Under the pieces are notes generated by a model, which was not told where the DNA came from, searched no databases, and saw nothing but the letters and a program-made list of their open reading frames with translations. 23,576 nucleotides of DNA from contig MU401842.1 of the NCBI GenBank assembly GCA_022579005.1, forward strand, positions 1 through 23,576, read 5' to 3'. Of this stretch, positions 10,187-19,486 are shown piece by piece. Each line of letters begins with the position of its first letter. Positions within the stretch are counted from its first letter, which is position 1. Position numbers and translations under genes: made by a program. Origin of the DNA: Poronia punctata (Eukaryota; Ascomycota; Sordariomycetes; Xylariales; Xylariaceae).

Positions 10187-12238
10187 TCACGAGCTGTTAT
10201 GCCTTTTCCGGGAAGTCCAGACACCCACTTCGAGACATTCGCCCCAACTCGTTCCGCCCTCTCGCAAGAGGTCATTTGCCATTTTCCCAGCCCACGTATC
10301 CCACTCCTCTTGGCTTTTATTCCCTGATTCTCGGAGCAGTGGTTCTAAGGCCAAGATGAAGTTTACAGTCGTCTCGAGTGCCGTCCTCCTCAGAGCGGAC
10401 TGAGCTGCGCTGAGCGGACTACCAGCTTTCCAATCTTGGTCTTTGGCCTTTCCTTTCTGTGAATCAATGTAGCTCTTCCCCCCTTTAGTCACGACACCGC
10501 CGACGCCTTCACGTTCCCATCTGATCTCGCTCAACGGAACGGCCAACCGTTTCGATTGCACATCCATTACTGACTCAGATTCCTGCAGCAAGTACGCCCC
10601 AATGAGCGTACAGGGCACAGCAGACAATCCACGCTGCTCAAGTGCCTTGGACAGCCACCCGTTATACTCAACTAGGTAGGTGTTGAGGGGCGCGCTTATC
10701 GGCGTGTTGGTCGTCATTACGTACGCTCCCATTCTTTCTGCGTTGTCCTCGTTATCGCCGCCATCACTCGAAGAATCATCGTCGGAATCATGGTGCCGGG
10801 TGGCGAGAGGGGTACTCCTCGGTGCATGGGGACGCAGCATCCGAATGCTCGAATCGGTCTCCCAAAACTCCAGCACCCCTCCAGGCCTCAGCACGCGCAA
10901 GTACTCCTCCATGACCGGTTGAGAGTCGCGGAACGACGAGGCGAGGGACATATCCTTGACCATGACCAAGTCAAATTCCCCATCGGCAAAAGGCCAGGGG
11001 AACTGGCGCATATCATGTTGCACAAACCGCCACTTCATATCCTTGTCAGGTCTCACCTCGTTCCCCGACCCACCCAGCGGCACAATGTCGAGACCGGTGA
11101 ATGAGATGGAGGAATGACCGTGCGCTACAAAATACCTGTGGCACATCATACTCCAGAATCCAGCACCACAGCCGACATCGAGAACATTGGTCGGCGGTTT
11201 GCTCGCAAAGGCGGAGGAGAAGATGGGCCCACCAAATAATTGGAACATGAGTAATGTACGGAGTGACTGACGATGTAGCTCTGAGAGGTCAACGGGAAGC
11301 GGATATGGTAGAGAGTTATCGTTTATGTAGGTTCGCCCGTTTCGTACGACGAAAGCTCTCGAACCTTGAAGCTGGAACTGGGGCCTCGAGGCCGTCGAAG
11401 TGGCGATTGATATACTGGAATGTCCACCGCCACTTCTCTCTGCCATGGACCCTAGGTCTTCATTAGAGGTCATAACCCCAGAATGGCTCGAGAATGCATG
11501 ATTTGACGAGCGCGGCATGTCCCCGGGGATATAGAGCGTCGTGGGGAACGGAGCTTCGGATATGATAGGATACTTCATCAGCACGCTACGGTGGGGTGCA
11601 TGTGGATGGCGATCATCAGCCGCACTAACAAGCGGCTCAAACGTGAGCGAAGGCGTGCTCGAGTGCAGGGAAAGTATCGGCGGTATCCGTAAGATTTGGT
11701 GTGTAGGCTTTCGTTGCAAGGTGCGTCGTTTGTACAGCCGTCTTGGTGATATCGGACTTTCAAGAGAAACGGTGTCCCTAGTATCATACCCTGGTCGAGC
11801 TTGAGGTAGGTAATTTGACGATGCGGGCAACTCAGCTACGGGTACTACGTGGTCTGGGAGGGAGCGGACGGCGCGAGTCGACTTCCGAAAGAATCGTGGG
11901 CGGTCCTCTTGGTAGAGCTCGACGCGAGAGCCGTCGCTCCGAATATGCCTGGCGTGGGCTGTGCTTGGTTCAAGCTCTAACTCACGCTCAAGGGAGAGAT
12001 CGGCACATTCATGAAGATGGCCGCCGTTCGCGCGGCTGTCTACAGTTCCGCTAACACAGGCGGTAGACGTAGGGACGGCAGCCTTTTTGGTGTCGCCTAC
12101 GACGACGTTTGTGACGGTGAGATTGACTTTAGGGTTTGCATCAGCGTTGGTGATGGTGGTAAGATTGTTAGTATCGGGTGGATAAATAATAAGGGGGGGT
12201 ACAAGTGTGGAGGCCGTGGCGGTGGCCCTGATCGCCAT
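10187..12238 (-). CDS. SAM-dependent methyltransferase of a fungal-specific family
   Basis: A single uninterrupted frame of 683 residues. The start chosen is the first ATG, at 12238, with G at -3; an in-frame stop at 12293-12295 limits extension unless an upstream exon exists. Residues 1 to about 300 are low-complexity and Pro/Ser/Arg-rich, probably disordered. The class I methyltransferase fold follows: a lead-in NDNSLPYPLPVDLSELHRQS (about 303-322), motif I VLDVGCGAGF (about 352-361), FDLVMVKDM (422-430) and VLRPGGVLEFWETD (about 447-460). A Ser/Asp-rich loop lies near 483-500, and family-specific C-terminal blocks such as WEREGVGGVVTKGGKSYID (about 570-590) and a terminal GTSWGECLEVG follow. 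The substrate is unknown. It converges on the LYR gene with only 251 bp between the stop codons, so the 3' untranslated regions may overlap. Confidence 0.85.
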   Translation of the reverse strand: MAIRATATASTLVPPLIIYPPDTNNLTTITNADANPKVNLTVTNVVVGDTKKAAVPTSTACVSGTVDSRANGGHLHECADLSLERELELEPSTAHARHIRSDGSRVELYQEDRPRFFRKSTRAVRSLPDHVVPVAELPASSNYLPQARPGYDTRDTVSLESPISPRRLYKRRTLQRKPTHQILRIPPILSLHSSTPSLTFEPLVSAADDRHPHAPHRSVLMKYPIISEAPFPTTLYIPGDMPRSSNHAFSSHSGVMTSNEDLGSMAERSGGGHSSISIATSTASRPQFQLQGSRAFVVRNGRTYINDNSLPYPLPVDLSELHRQSLRTLLMFQLFGGPIFSSAFASKPPTNVLDVGCGAGFWSMMCHRYFVAHGHSSISFTGLDIVPLGGSGNEVRPDKDMKWRFVQHDMRQFPWPFADGEFDLVMVKDMSLASSFRDSQPVMEEYLRVLRPGGVLEFWETDSSIRMLRPHAPRSTPLATRHHDSDDDSSSDGGDNEDNAERMGAYVMTTNTPISAPLNTYLVEYNGWLSKALEQRGLSAVPCTLIGAYLLQESESVMDVQSKRLAVPLSEIRWEREGVGGVVTKGGKSYIDSQKGKAKDQDWKAGSPLSAAQSALRRTALETTVNFILALEPLLRESGNKSQEEWDTWAGKMANDLLREGGTSWGECLEVGVWTSRKRHNSS

Positions 12239-12318
12239 GCCAGAGGGAGGTGCTTCCCGGTCGTAGAGCACCTCGGGCAGTTCTAGGAAAGGTCAACGTG
12301 GAAGCTGTGGACAGTGCT

Positions 12319-12341
12319 GTGGAGTCTCTAGTGGACTCCAC
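12319..12341. other. 8-bp perfect stem-loop upstream of the methyltransferase
   Basis: GTGGAGTC (12319-12326) pairs with GACTCCAC (12334-12341) around a 7-nt loop, about 80 bp upstream of the methyltransferase ATG. A further GATTCCAC follows at 12346-12353. On the minus strand these are the repeated codons of a Ser/Thr/Glu-rich frame. It could form in the mRNA leader, or simply reflect a short internal duplication. Confidence 0.3.
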
Positions 12342-13888
12342 GGTAGATTCCACTGTGGGACAAGAGGCTACAGCCGTCCAAGTGGATATCACGTTTGAGC
12401 TCTTTGTCACTGGCGTAGTACCTATTACTCGTATCACTATTCTCGTGGAATCCGTCTTCGTGTAAATCTTTAGTTCCGCGGGCACATAACCTGTCGACAT
12501 AAGATGATATCCTATATCCCCATCCATTCTAAATTGTGCCGCTTTTCAATATTTCATCTGGCTAGGTGTATAACTTCCGTGGAAGTGCCTTCTTCGTTGG
12601 TCTCTGTGACGGGTAGGTACCTAAGTACCTGAACAAAGTCTCAGGTTCTCTAATCCCCGCATATTCGCAGAATATTATGAATATCATGCTGCAGAGTCGG
12701 CCACTCTGAACATTGTAGGGCGCCTTTTCGAATCGACTATCGTTTTGGGTCCTTTTGGTGTAGACTCGAGCACTCGTCAACATCATAAGCTAGTCTATAT
12801 GTGGTCTAGAGACTAGCGATGCCTCGCGTCGAGGTCTGATAAATAGGCGACGCGACGTCTATTTACGCTCTGTTAACTCAGTGTGGTTAAAAATCTCACA
12901 CAATTTCGCCTAGAAAATAAACTTATTAATCATATGGGAGGTAACTTCTATTTAATGTGTTACCAGACAGCCAGAGGCTATTAATGCGCCATTGGGACGA
13001 ATATTGAGCATTATACCTCGAACCCCCATACATATTTGCAAGCTAATGTCATCCGCGGAACTTCCAGCGATTGCAGCAACTCCTTGGTAACATTAAGCTT
13101 GGGATTTTTCCCGGATAATGCTTAATATTCCCCGAGTACGATGCCGGGGTGACTTCCACCCCTGCCTACCTACTTTACGGACTACTGTCCCGCGATATAT
13201 TACGCGTGGCTTTTCAAATCAGACACAGTCACATTTATTGTCCTGATTCATTGTGGGATAAAGTTGGCTGCGGAAACTGAAATTCACCATTTGCTTTAGA
13301 CCCTTGAAGATATTTTCCGGCGATTTATGAACAAGAGCCGCACCAGACTTCGCCTTGCTGGCCCAAACTCAGTTCAGTTGGACAGGAATGGGCCGAAATG
13401 AACTTGCTGGTATTATGATGGCTGGCTATCACGGTCGTTTTTGGTACAAGAAGATCATAAAACTGACTGGAATTATATTGCGCTTGAATCTTGATGTAAC
13501 TTATTCAAGATGATATTTGTGTTGCTGGGTATAGGCTAACGGGAGACAAACTTCGTGGCCGGGGTTCGCGACATATTCATATTTCCCCGCTGTGGTGTGG
13601 CAGACCTCAAGCATTACACTAGCTTAGGCAATCACATGTTTGTTGTATCCATGTATTTGATGGGCATACGAACATTATTAAATGCTCTCATGACCACAAC
13701 CCGGGGTTGAACCATACGTACTTATGTACTCATACGTGTAGAAGAAAGAAGGTGTCAAGGCCTGGCATATCATATGAGTACTGTTCCTCGGTCAGTAGTC
13801 TAGATTTGCTACATTCTTTTAAAGACGCCAGGATCTAGATAGTAAGCTACAGCTCAGCATCCATCGGGGTTACACTAACAAACGCGGC

Positions 13889-13896
13889 TATATAAG
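13889..13896 (+). promoter_or_regulatory. TATA-like box without a recognisable gene
   Basis: TATATAAG is followed about 22 bp downstream by a 7-bp stem-loop (GTTGTGG 13919-13925, CCACAAC 13938-13944). The frame that follows lacks an ATG (its open part starts with GTG at 13949), and the next ATG, near 14021, gives only 10 codons. It may be a relic promoter, a non-coding transcript start, or coincidence. Confidence 0.2.
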
Positions 13897-14575
13897 CGAC
13901 GGTGCAGGTTTCCTCTGTGTTGTGGTTTGCAACTGAGCCACAACAACAGTGCTTCTTCTACCTGCACAAAGTACACTTAGTGTCCCGGTGGCATATAGGC
14001 AAGGCCCCGAGAGCATCAACCATGGCGGGGGTTCGTTTTACGGCCTCATAACTGTAAATGATGTTGGCCACCTCGGGCTAGACCTACCTCTAATAAACCA
14101 GATAACTGACGATCGCAGGAAGACAGAGACTATGGTATGTTGCTTACGAGGTAAAATACTCCTAGGGAATAGATGTCATGTGACCTACCGGATTTTCTAC
14201 AACTTCTCCACAAGGCTTTGGGCAAACGGGATTGAAAGCTAAGAGTAAAATAAGAGTAGGGGTTTGAATCCAATAGCTCCCAATGCTGGGTTGTGTCCAG
14301 GTAGGTGTTGTCTTCAAACCTGCCTCTGACAACTGTTCTGAAGCAGAGCAACAAAAAATGTCATGTTCAACTATCTGTATGCACAACCTGGGGTAATGAC
14401 TAGGTATATTATAGTTATAAGGATACACGGGGCATTTACATCATAAAAAACACGTATGCAATGTAATGCAACAAAACTAGCCAGATAAGGGGTCACGTGG
14501 CTACGAGGCTGACCCGCTGTTATCAGTGTTGGATGAATGCGTGATGGGAGAGACATCGGAGCTTGGGAGGCTAGG

Positions 14576-15190
14576 TCAGGGCCAATACGTGAATGCGGCA
14601 ACACCCACTTTAACCACCTTTCCATCCAGTTCGAAGAATACCAGAAACATCTCGCACCCAGGTTTGCTGCATTCACACCCATAAGCTTCCGGGTCAATAG
14701 CAAGCGTCGTTGACGAACAAAGAGTTTACAGTCACAATATTCCATTCGATTGGGCTCTTCCTGCCACTTTTCATGATCGGCAGACCACCACCATTGACGC
14801 AGCCAGCACAAACCATAGTCACAGTTGCAGCGTTAATCCTCGGGCCTTGTATCTCTTGATCTATTTGATACGTGCGTTACGTCTTCTGCCGCATTCGGGT
14901 TTGCTTTGCTTGTCGTTCCTTTGCTTCAGTTGGGCTACAGTGGCTAGTAAGTCTGGAGCCGTATTGTAATGGCGTCCTCCTATTGTTGGGAGTGGAGAGG
15001 GAGGCCCTTGGTTGACAGCGCCTCGGATAGAAGCTAAATAATATTCAATAGGATTTACTTGTGCCGTATTCCCAACAGCCTTACGATTTTCGTGCCACCG
15101 ATTGGAACAGGACAGGTGTCGGTTCCTCCCTGTCTGCCTTGCGTGATTGACATTGTCTGTCGGCCCGTTGACGACAATAGGCCAAAGTAC
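14576..15190 (-). pseudogene. Probable relic of a cysteine-containing (possibly secreted) protein gene
   Basis: Three partly overlapping open segments on the minus strand read like one protein in different frames. Segment 1 (15190-14861, 109 codons, no ATG) includes NPIEYYLASIRGAVNQGP and DLLATVAQLKQRN. Segment 2 (14876-14694, 60 codons) contains VCAGCVNGGGLPIM, SPIEWNIVTVNS and ends NDACY. Segment 3 (14695-14576, 39 codons) has AYGCECSKPGCEMFLVFF and DGKVVKVG and ends at TGA. The step from segment 2 to 3 is explained by one extra T at 14694-14699, which creates the TGA. Clustered cysteines (CxxC, CxC, C) are typical of small secreted fungal proteins, but no signal peptide or start codon is found. 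An overlapping 146-codon frame (14811-14371) is Trp-rich and looks like a shadow. Family not recognised. Confidence 0.35.
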
Positions 15191-15638
15191 CTAACAAGTC
15201 ACGATATCTAGTTGGAACAGGATTAGAAACTCTGACCTAGCGAGCCGCATTATTCCACGTCCTACGTAACTAGCTGGCGCGAGCGACAACTACAGACACG
15301 GATCCAAATAGATCTGCATCCCACCATCGATACCCCTCGCCCATTGCCCCTCGCCCCTCGTCTACTGGTTCTGGTGCCCGCTTCCACCTTCATCACAAGT
15401 ATTGTTGTCCTGCCACATATGTCAAGGCCTTGAGCAACAATAACTGCGCCCCAGACAGTATCCATGCGGCCGTCTAGCAAATCTCCTGACCTCAATGCAT
15501 GGATGCTTCTTCATCATTTACCCCTGCTCAACACTTCCGACCTGAACTACCTCGATGAACTAGTCTTCCGATTGCCAGCGTTATAATAGCCCACCGCGAC
15601 CGAATAAAGCTGTGGCCTATCTCTTAAGATATCCGTCG

Positions 15639-15818
15639 ATGCAGATGGACTTATACCCATACTTATATCCAGAGTACAAGTCTCCCGCGCGATCTACCAT
15701 ACGCACTATACCTCTACAGGCCATAAAGACGTCACATCAACTACCACATCCGGACGTTCTGCTCGCATTCCGAACACCCCCAAAACTTGACAAGCATTGC
15801 ATATCACCACATCGATAA
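15639..15818 (+). promoter_or_regulatory. Upstream ORF in the CCR4 leader
   Basis: An ATG at 15639 opens a 59-codon frame that stops with TAA at 15816-15818, eight bases before the CCR4 ATG at 15827, in a different frame. The leader before it (about 15250-15640) is pyrimidine-rich, as fungal promoters and leaders often are. If it is in the mRNA, ribosomes would have to reinitiate or leak past it, which would lower CCR4 synthesis. Alternatively the stretch is the remnant of a lost N-terminal exon: family members usually have extra residues before the MYG segment that is the start here. Confidence 0.35.
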
Positions 15819-15826
15819 CTGGCGGC

Positions 15827-18026
15827 ATGTACGGACCAAATCATCAACAGGGGCACAACACGCGTCTGAACGGCGTTGCCGGCGGACGTGGAATGGGGCC
15901 CCAGATGATGTACAACACCTACGTACAGCCACAAACAACTCATCAGCACCACACCCATCCGCAACACCATCAGAACCTCCAGCAAGACCACACGAACCAT
16001 AATGCGACGCCCAACTCGATCGGGCACTCGGCCTTTTCAGCCGCTGGTTTGGGGTCAAATTCAAGCCCTTACACACCTAACAGCCACCAAAATGGCGCGG
16101 CCCCTTCTTCCCGTGGTGCGCAGGCTCAGCCATCATACAACGAACACTGGAACGAGCAGATGAAGGCCTACAGAGCCGCCGAGCAAGCCCACCAGACCAT
16201 GGTTGACCAGCACCAACAGCATTACTATGCTCGCAGTAAAGCATCAGAGATGAAGGGCATCGGTGTCCCAGCCTCCAACAGCAATTCAAATGATGCGGTT
16301 GACGGCGAATTGGAGGAAAGGGGTCGACCTGTCAACTTCGATAAGGCGCTTGACAGACAGGATTGGCTGATGCTCGACATGAGCGGCCAAGGGTTGAAGA
16401 ACGTTTCCCCGCCGCTCTTTAATGAATACCAGTTCCTCACTGAAGTCTACCTATCCTCCAACCAGTTGACTTCACTTCCCCCGGCGATCGGCCAACTGCG
16501 CTCTCTGCGCCTGCTGGATGTGTCAAATAACCAGCTAACCCATCTACCTCCCGAGCTGGGCATGTGCACGCCCTTGCGCCAACTGCTTCTCTTCAACAAC
16601 CTTATCAGAGAGATACCGTATGAACTGGGGGCACTACACTTTCTTGAATTACTGGGTATACATGGGAACCCTTTGGATAGTGAGACTAAGACGAAGATCA
16701 TGGAGGAAGGCACCAAAGAGTTTATCAATTACCTCAAAGAAAACGCACCAGGTATGCTCTTTACAGTCCCCCCCCCCCTTGCTGCTGTTATTCCTTGTTC
16801 ATTATTAACGCTTCTCAGTGCCTATGCCGCCGAATCCACGAGTATCTATCGTCATCCAAGAAGATGTGAGCCCCGATAAAGAGCACATACGGGTGCTGTC
16901 GTGGAATACGCTCTGTGACAAATACGCCTCGAGTACGTTGTATGGCTACACGCCGGCCAGCGCTCTGTCATGGGAATACCGCCGCGATAGTATAATGCAA
17001 GAGTTCCACGACAGAGATGCAGATATATTGTGTTTGCAGGAGACCGCCATGGATGCGTTTGACAGCTTCTTCAATCCCGAACTCGGCAAGAAGGGTTACC
17101 GGGGTGTCTTCTACCCCAAGACCCGTGTCAAGCACATGACGGGCAAAGATCAACAAGCTGTGGATGGCTGTTCCATATTCTACAAGAGCGACAAATATAT
17201 CCTTCTGGACAAACAGCTGGTTGATTTCCGGCAGACTGCGATCAACCGACCGGATATGAAATCAGCGGATGACGTTTTCAACCGCGTTATGCCAAAGGAT
17301 ACCATAGCCGTGTACTGCTTCTTCGAGTCGAGGTTCACTGGCAACCGGTTCATTGTCGTCAACGCCCATCTGTGTTGGGAATCGTTCTTGCCAGATGTCA
17401 AGGCGGTACAGACAGGTATACTAATGGAGTTGGTCACGAAACAGTCCGAACGTTACACACGACGTCCACCGATTCCGGTCGAGGAGAAGCGGCTCACCAA
17501 GTCCTCGGTAGAGGGCAGTGACGTTGCAGAATTCCCCGAGCCGTCACCTAGCCAAGAATACCGCAATAATACAGATATTCCGTTGCTTTTGTGCGGTGAT
17601 TACAATTCGATGTCGGATAGCTCCGTCTACGAGCTTCTCGAGAAGGGCAGGATACCGCCGGACCACCAAGATCTTAAGGGACACTCGTACGGCAACTTCA
17701 CACGAGATGGCATCGAGCATCCCTTTAGTTTGAGGAACTCTTACGCTCACCTATTCGGAACGCCAGACGAAGTGACCTTTACCAACTACACGCCTTCGTT
17801 CTCGGGTGTTCTCGATTACATCTGGTATACAACGAACACGCTCGATCTTGTGGAACTCCTTGGACCTCCGGATGCCGAGTATCTGAAACGCGTACCCGGT
17901 TTCCCCAACTATCACTTCCCGGCAGATCATATCCAGATTATGGGAGAGTTCGTCTTCAAGTCCAAAAAGGAGAAGAAAACAGCTGTAGACCATAAGGCTC
18001 GGGCTGAACAGAAGGCGGATAGCTAG
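15827..18026 (+). CDS. CCR4: CCR4 deadenylase, catalytic subunit of the CCR4-NOT complex
   Basis: Two exons, 15827-16751 and 16819-18026, encode 710 residues, about the family size. The 67-nt intron starts GTATGC, has a TTAAC branch site and an 11-C run, and ends CTCAG; splicing gives NAPVPMPPNPR in frame. Order: a His/Gln-rich disordered N-terminus (about 20-60), leucine-rich repeats (about 182-295) that bind the CAF1/POP2 nuclease, then the exonuclease-endonuclease-phosphatase domain. Catalytic residues are all present: Glu383 (LQE), Asp569 and Asn571 (GDYN), Asp641 (DYIW), Asp678-His679. It shortens mRNA poly(A) tails in the cytoplasm. The ATG at 15827 is the first in frame after a stop at 15788-15790. 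Whether a further upstream exon exists is uncertain. Sequence is somewhat diverged from the usual fungal form (for example LGIHGNPL where GIEGNPL is usual), so a paralogue is possible. Confidence 0.93.
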
Positions 18027-18392
18027 TTACAGCTCTGTCGAAATCCCCTATCCCAGAGAACCTAGCGTAGGCAATGGCGGCAGCGCCGGCTCCAGAGTCG
18101 CTGTAGGCCACCTGTATATGAAAGAATGTGGACTGAAAGGGTTTTTCCTCATGGAGCGAGTATGGTTGAGTTGGGGGGCACCTGGGTTGGACATCTCGGA
18201 TCGTGGTTCTGCGGGGGGGGAGTCCGGACGGCTCAATTTCTCATTTTGGTGTTATCGCGCGGTTGTCTTACTTCAACGGTGTGTGCGTGTGTATGGCGTT
18301 CAAGTATCATGTACTTGTACCTACTTTGGTCTCCATTTCCGCGATGACATTCAAAGCTGCCATATAGCAGCGTTGTTGTACTGTGATCTGCT

Positions 18393-18431
18393 TATCTGTG
18401 CCTGTGATATCTGTGCCTGTGGTATCTGTGC
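18393..18431. repeat. 15-bp tandem repeat, about 2.6 copies
   Basis: TATCTGTGCCTGTGA (18393-18407) is followed by TATCTGTGCCTGTGG (18408-18422) and a partial TATCTGTGC. The copies differ at one base. It probably lies in or near the CCR4 3' untranslated region. Confidence 0.75.
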
Positions 18432-19208
18432 TCCCTTTAATTGCTGATGTCTCCTTCGAATGGTCTAATCCAAGACCGTGGCAGCGAATCTGACGGTGCT
18501 TCAGGACGATGATGTCGTTTATGCCTCGTACTAAGTCCATGTAACAGATCCTAACTGGTATGACCAAAGTAATACGTTTGGCGTAATGAATCATTAGGAT
18601 ATATAAAGGGCACTAAACAGTACACTGATAAAGGGATTGTATTGAGCCGAAACCAGTCAGGGGCAACGAATGAAGGTGCCAAAATGCGGGACAGTAGTAT
18701 CGTCCGTAACGAATGTGATGTGGTATAACGTGCCGCTTTTTTCGGACAACGTCCTGTCAGTTGACTGTGCGACGGCGATTTATCTGCCCGGTCACAGACA
18801 TGATACGGAGCTACACACCAGGGCGCCTCAAACCGTGCCACCCAAATGCGGGGAAAGGAAAAGAAAAGCGTCTGAAACTGGCCTTTTCTAGACTAAGAGT
18901 AATATAGCAATAGCAAAGGACTGACTGACCGGGTTAGGTGGATGCGAAATGTCCCGGCCAGGCTTCGTTTGGCAAAAAAGGAAGAAGCTCATCTGCCGGT
19001 CTTGGTATTGTGTTTCAATTGATGATCGTCTGCCAAGAGGTCGTGTTGGACGTTTCTGTTTTGTTCAGCCAGATTGCAGATGATACAGACGCGGAGAAGC
19101 CGGTTGAAAAACAAAAAGGTCAGTGTGTACGTACGAGTGTTACTCCAAGGTGAAAAGGGTGCTTTTTTCGTGGATAAATACCTACTGTATGTGGCGTGGG
19201 GTAAGAAA

Positions 19209-19224
19209 GGGGGGGGGGGGGGGG
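19209..19224. repeat. 16-base G homopolymer
   Basis: An uninterrupted run of G follows GTAAGAAA, 263 bp upstream of the oxygenase ATG. Such runs can form G-quadruplexes and are unstable and error-prone in sequencing, so the exact length is uncertain. Confidence 0.85.
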
Positions 19225-19486
19225 AATCTACATCTACATCGACGTATTTCTTGGTTCCATTGTGGAGGACAAGCTTCCGATGGCTATACAGTTCTGTGGC
19301 AGTTACCTTACTTTGATATAGGCTGCTATGTTATACATGGCTTGGCTATGTGGCCACCGTGCTGTATATATATGGGAGGTTGTCCAATCTCTTTAATCGA
19401 GATGAAAACATCTCTAGCTTGATCAGATCCCCCCTTTCATTATACTTCCAAGTAGAACATCAATCTTTGAATTACCATTAGCCATC

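Larger units (their letters stand above)
12239..14575. other. Spacer with methyltransferase leader and scattered dyads
   Basis: The left part must hold the methyltransferase promoter and leader. An ATG-started frame on the minus strand (12527 down to 12168) could be an upstream ORF or unrecognised 5' exon; it is Ser/Thr-rich and of unknown kind. A perfect palindrome TAGGTACCTA lies at 12614-12623, CCTCGCGTCGAGG near 12822-12834 and an imperfect dyad at 12841-12864. From about 12900 to 14575 I recognise no gene on either strand. Confidence 0.45.
18027..19486. other. Spacer between CCR4 and the oxygenase
   Basis: The left part should be the CCR4 3' untranslated region; the right part is the oxygenase promoter, with a pyrimidine-rich stretch just before the start (about 19425-19455). 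Several 60-110 codon frames occur on both strands, but none has a recognisable domain or plausible splice structure. A 15-bp repeat and a 16-G run are listed separately. Confidence 0.5.

Noticed and set aside
14250..14275. GGTTTGAATCC resembling a tRNA T-arm
   Set aside because: The flanking bases do not form the T stem, and no acceptor, D or anticodon arms are found.
14371..14811. 146-codon minus-strand ORF
   Set aside because: Starts with TTG, is very Trp-rich, and overlaps the more protein-like frames of the proposed relic.
15612..15818. Frame before CCR4 as its true N-terminus
   Set aside because: It is out of frame with CCR4, ends in a stop before 15827, and no AG acceptor lies in position to join it; kept as an uORF.
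18118..18447. 109-codon ATG-started ORF after CCR4
   Set aside because: Cys-rich only because of the 15-bp repeat; likely 3' untranslated sequence.
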